Assembly: GCF_018998565.1 (NCBI RefSeq)
Contig: NZ_JAHNZO010000003.1
Span: forward strand, 124,001-188,000
Length of the DNA stretch: 64,000 nucleotides
Direction of reading: 5' to 3'
Origin: Paenibacillus oleatilyticus
GTDB taxonomy: Bacteria > Bacillota > Bacilli > Paenibacillales > NBRC-103111
This document shows positions 63,871-64,000 of this stretch, piece after piece. Position numbers and translations under genes: made by a program. Below the pieces are notes generated by a model that saw only the letters and a program-made list of their open reading frames with translations, ran no database searches and had not been told where the DNA came from. How positions within the stretch are numbered: position 1 is the stretch's first letter; every line of letters begins with the position of its first letter.

Positions 63871-63923
63871 ACCAAATACATAACGAAAGGATGCCGTGTA
63901 CGTTGTACAGGTGACAAACAACC

Positions 63924-64000
63924 ATGAAGCGAACAAATCTTTTTTCCATGCACGATGATCTCATATTTCACAATGTGACAGAACGCCGCCTCTCCCTCGA
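63924..64000 (+). CDS. Start of an unrecognised gene cut by the window end
   Basis: 25 codons are visible, starting MKRTNLFSMHDDLIFH. AGGTGA lies 9 nt before the ATG. It begins 53 nt after the tRNA cluster and may belong to the same unit. Too short to assign. Confidence 0.45.
   Translation, partial: MKRTNLFSMHDDLIFHNVTERRLSL

Noticed and set aside
63655-63927. 90-residue open frame across the tRNA cluster
   Set aside because: It runs through three well-folded tRNA or tRNA-like units and has no binding site.

Overview
The window reads as chromosomal DNA of a Paenibacillus-like member of the Bacillota. It is fairly GC-rich, ribosome binding sites are strong (AAAGGAGG type), and U-tailed hairpin terminators are frequent. 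Gene content is typical of that group: LplABC/YtcPQ-type sugar ABC transporters, YesM/YesN-type two-component systems, membrane-anchored AraC regulators, LacI repressors, GH95 fucosidase and a very large secreted FN3/CBM32 protein. Species assignment is inference.

Layout. 1-3963: end of an unknown gene, then an operon of sugar isomerase/epimerase, FAD oxidoreductase and Gfo/Idh/MocA dehydrogenase. 4030-7261: AT-richer patch with a broken IS1595-type transposase, a GNAT acetyltransferase, a MerR regulator remnant and an MFS exporter. 7322-10736: sugar ABC importer (two permeases, binding protein). 11011-12063: secreted YrpD-like protein. 12150-17094: binding protein, YesM-type kinase and YesN-type regulator, translationally coupled. 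17132-21486: TetR regulator, then an ECF vitamin-type transporter operon (S component, TudS-like desulfidase, two ATPases, T component) behind a leader of about 225 nt. 21932-23230: MFS transporter. 23454-48196: a large glycan-use region with two membrane AraC regulators, two ABC importers (one with two near-duplicate binding proteins), a 2368-residue secreted protein, a GH95 fucosidase and a LacI repressor. 48302-52171: small proteins, a dockerin-like fragment, OsmC and MetY. 52409-55193: AT-rich accessory patch with a MITE-like element, a DUF262/HNH protein, a ribbon-helix-helix regulator under a perfect palindromic operator, and a small DUF6809-like protein. 55504-58643: butanediol dehydrogenase, LacI regulator and PIG-L deacetylase. 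58670-62617: AlkA-type glycosylase and a Fur-controlled siderophore importer. 62770-64000: a long palindrome, two small ORFs and a cluster of tRNA and tRNA-like genes before a gene cut by the window end.

How the parts may work together. The glycan region looks like a Gram-positive polysaccharide utilisation locus: the giant secreted protein binds and perhaps cleaves a glycan outside the cell, ABC importers take up oligosaccharides using a shared ATPase encoded elsewhere, and intracellular GH95 removes fucose-type residues. The ECF operon probably imports a sulfur-containing small molecule that the TudS-like protein desulfurises. The most unusual parts are the ECF-TudS operon with its leader, the terminal tRNA/tRNA-like cluster with small ORFs, the palindrome-controlled RHH gene beside the DUF262 nuclease-like gene, and the 42-nt repeat inside the giant protein.
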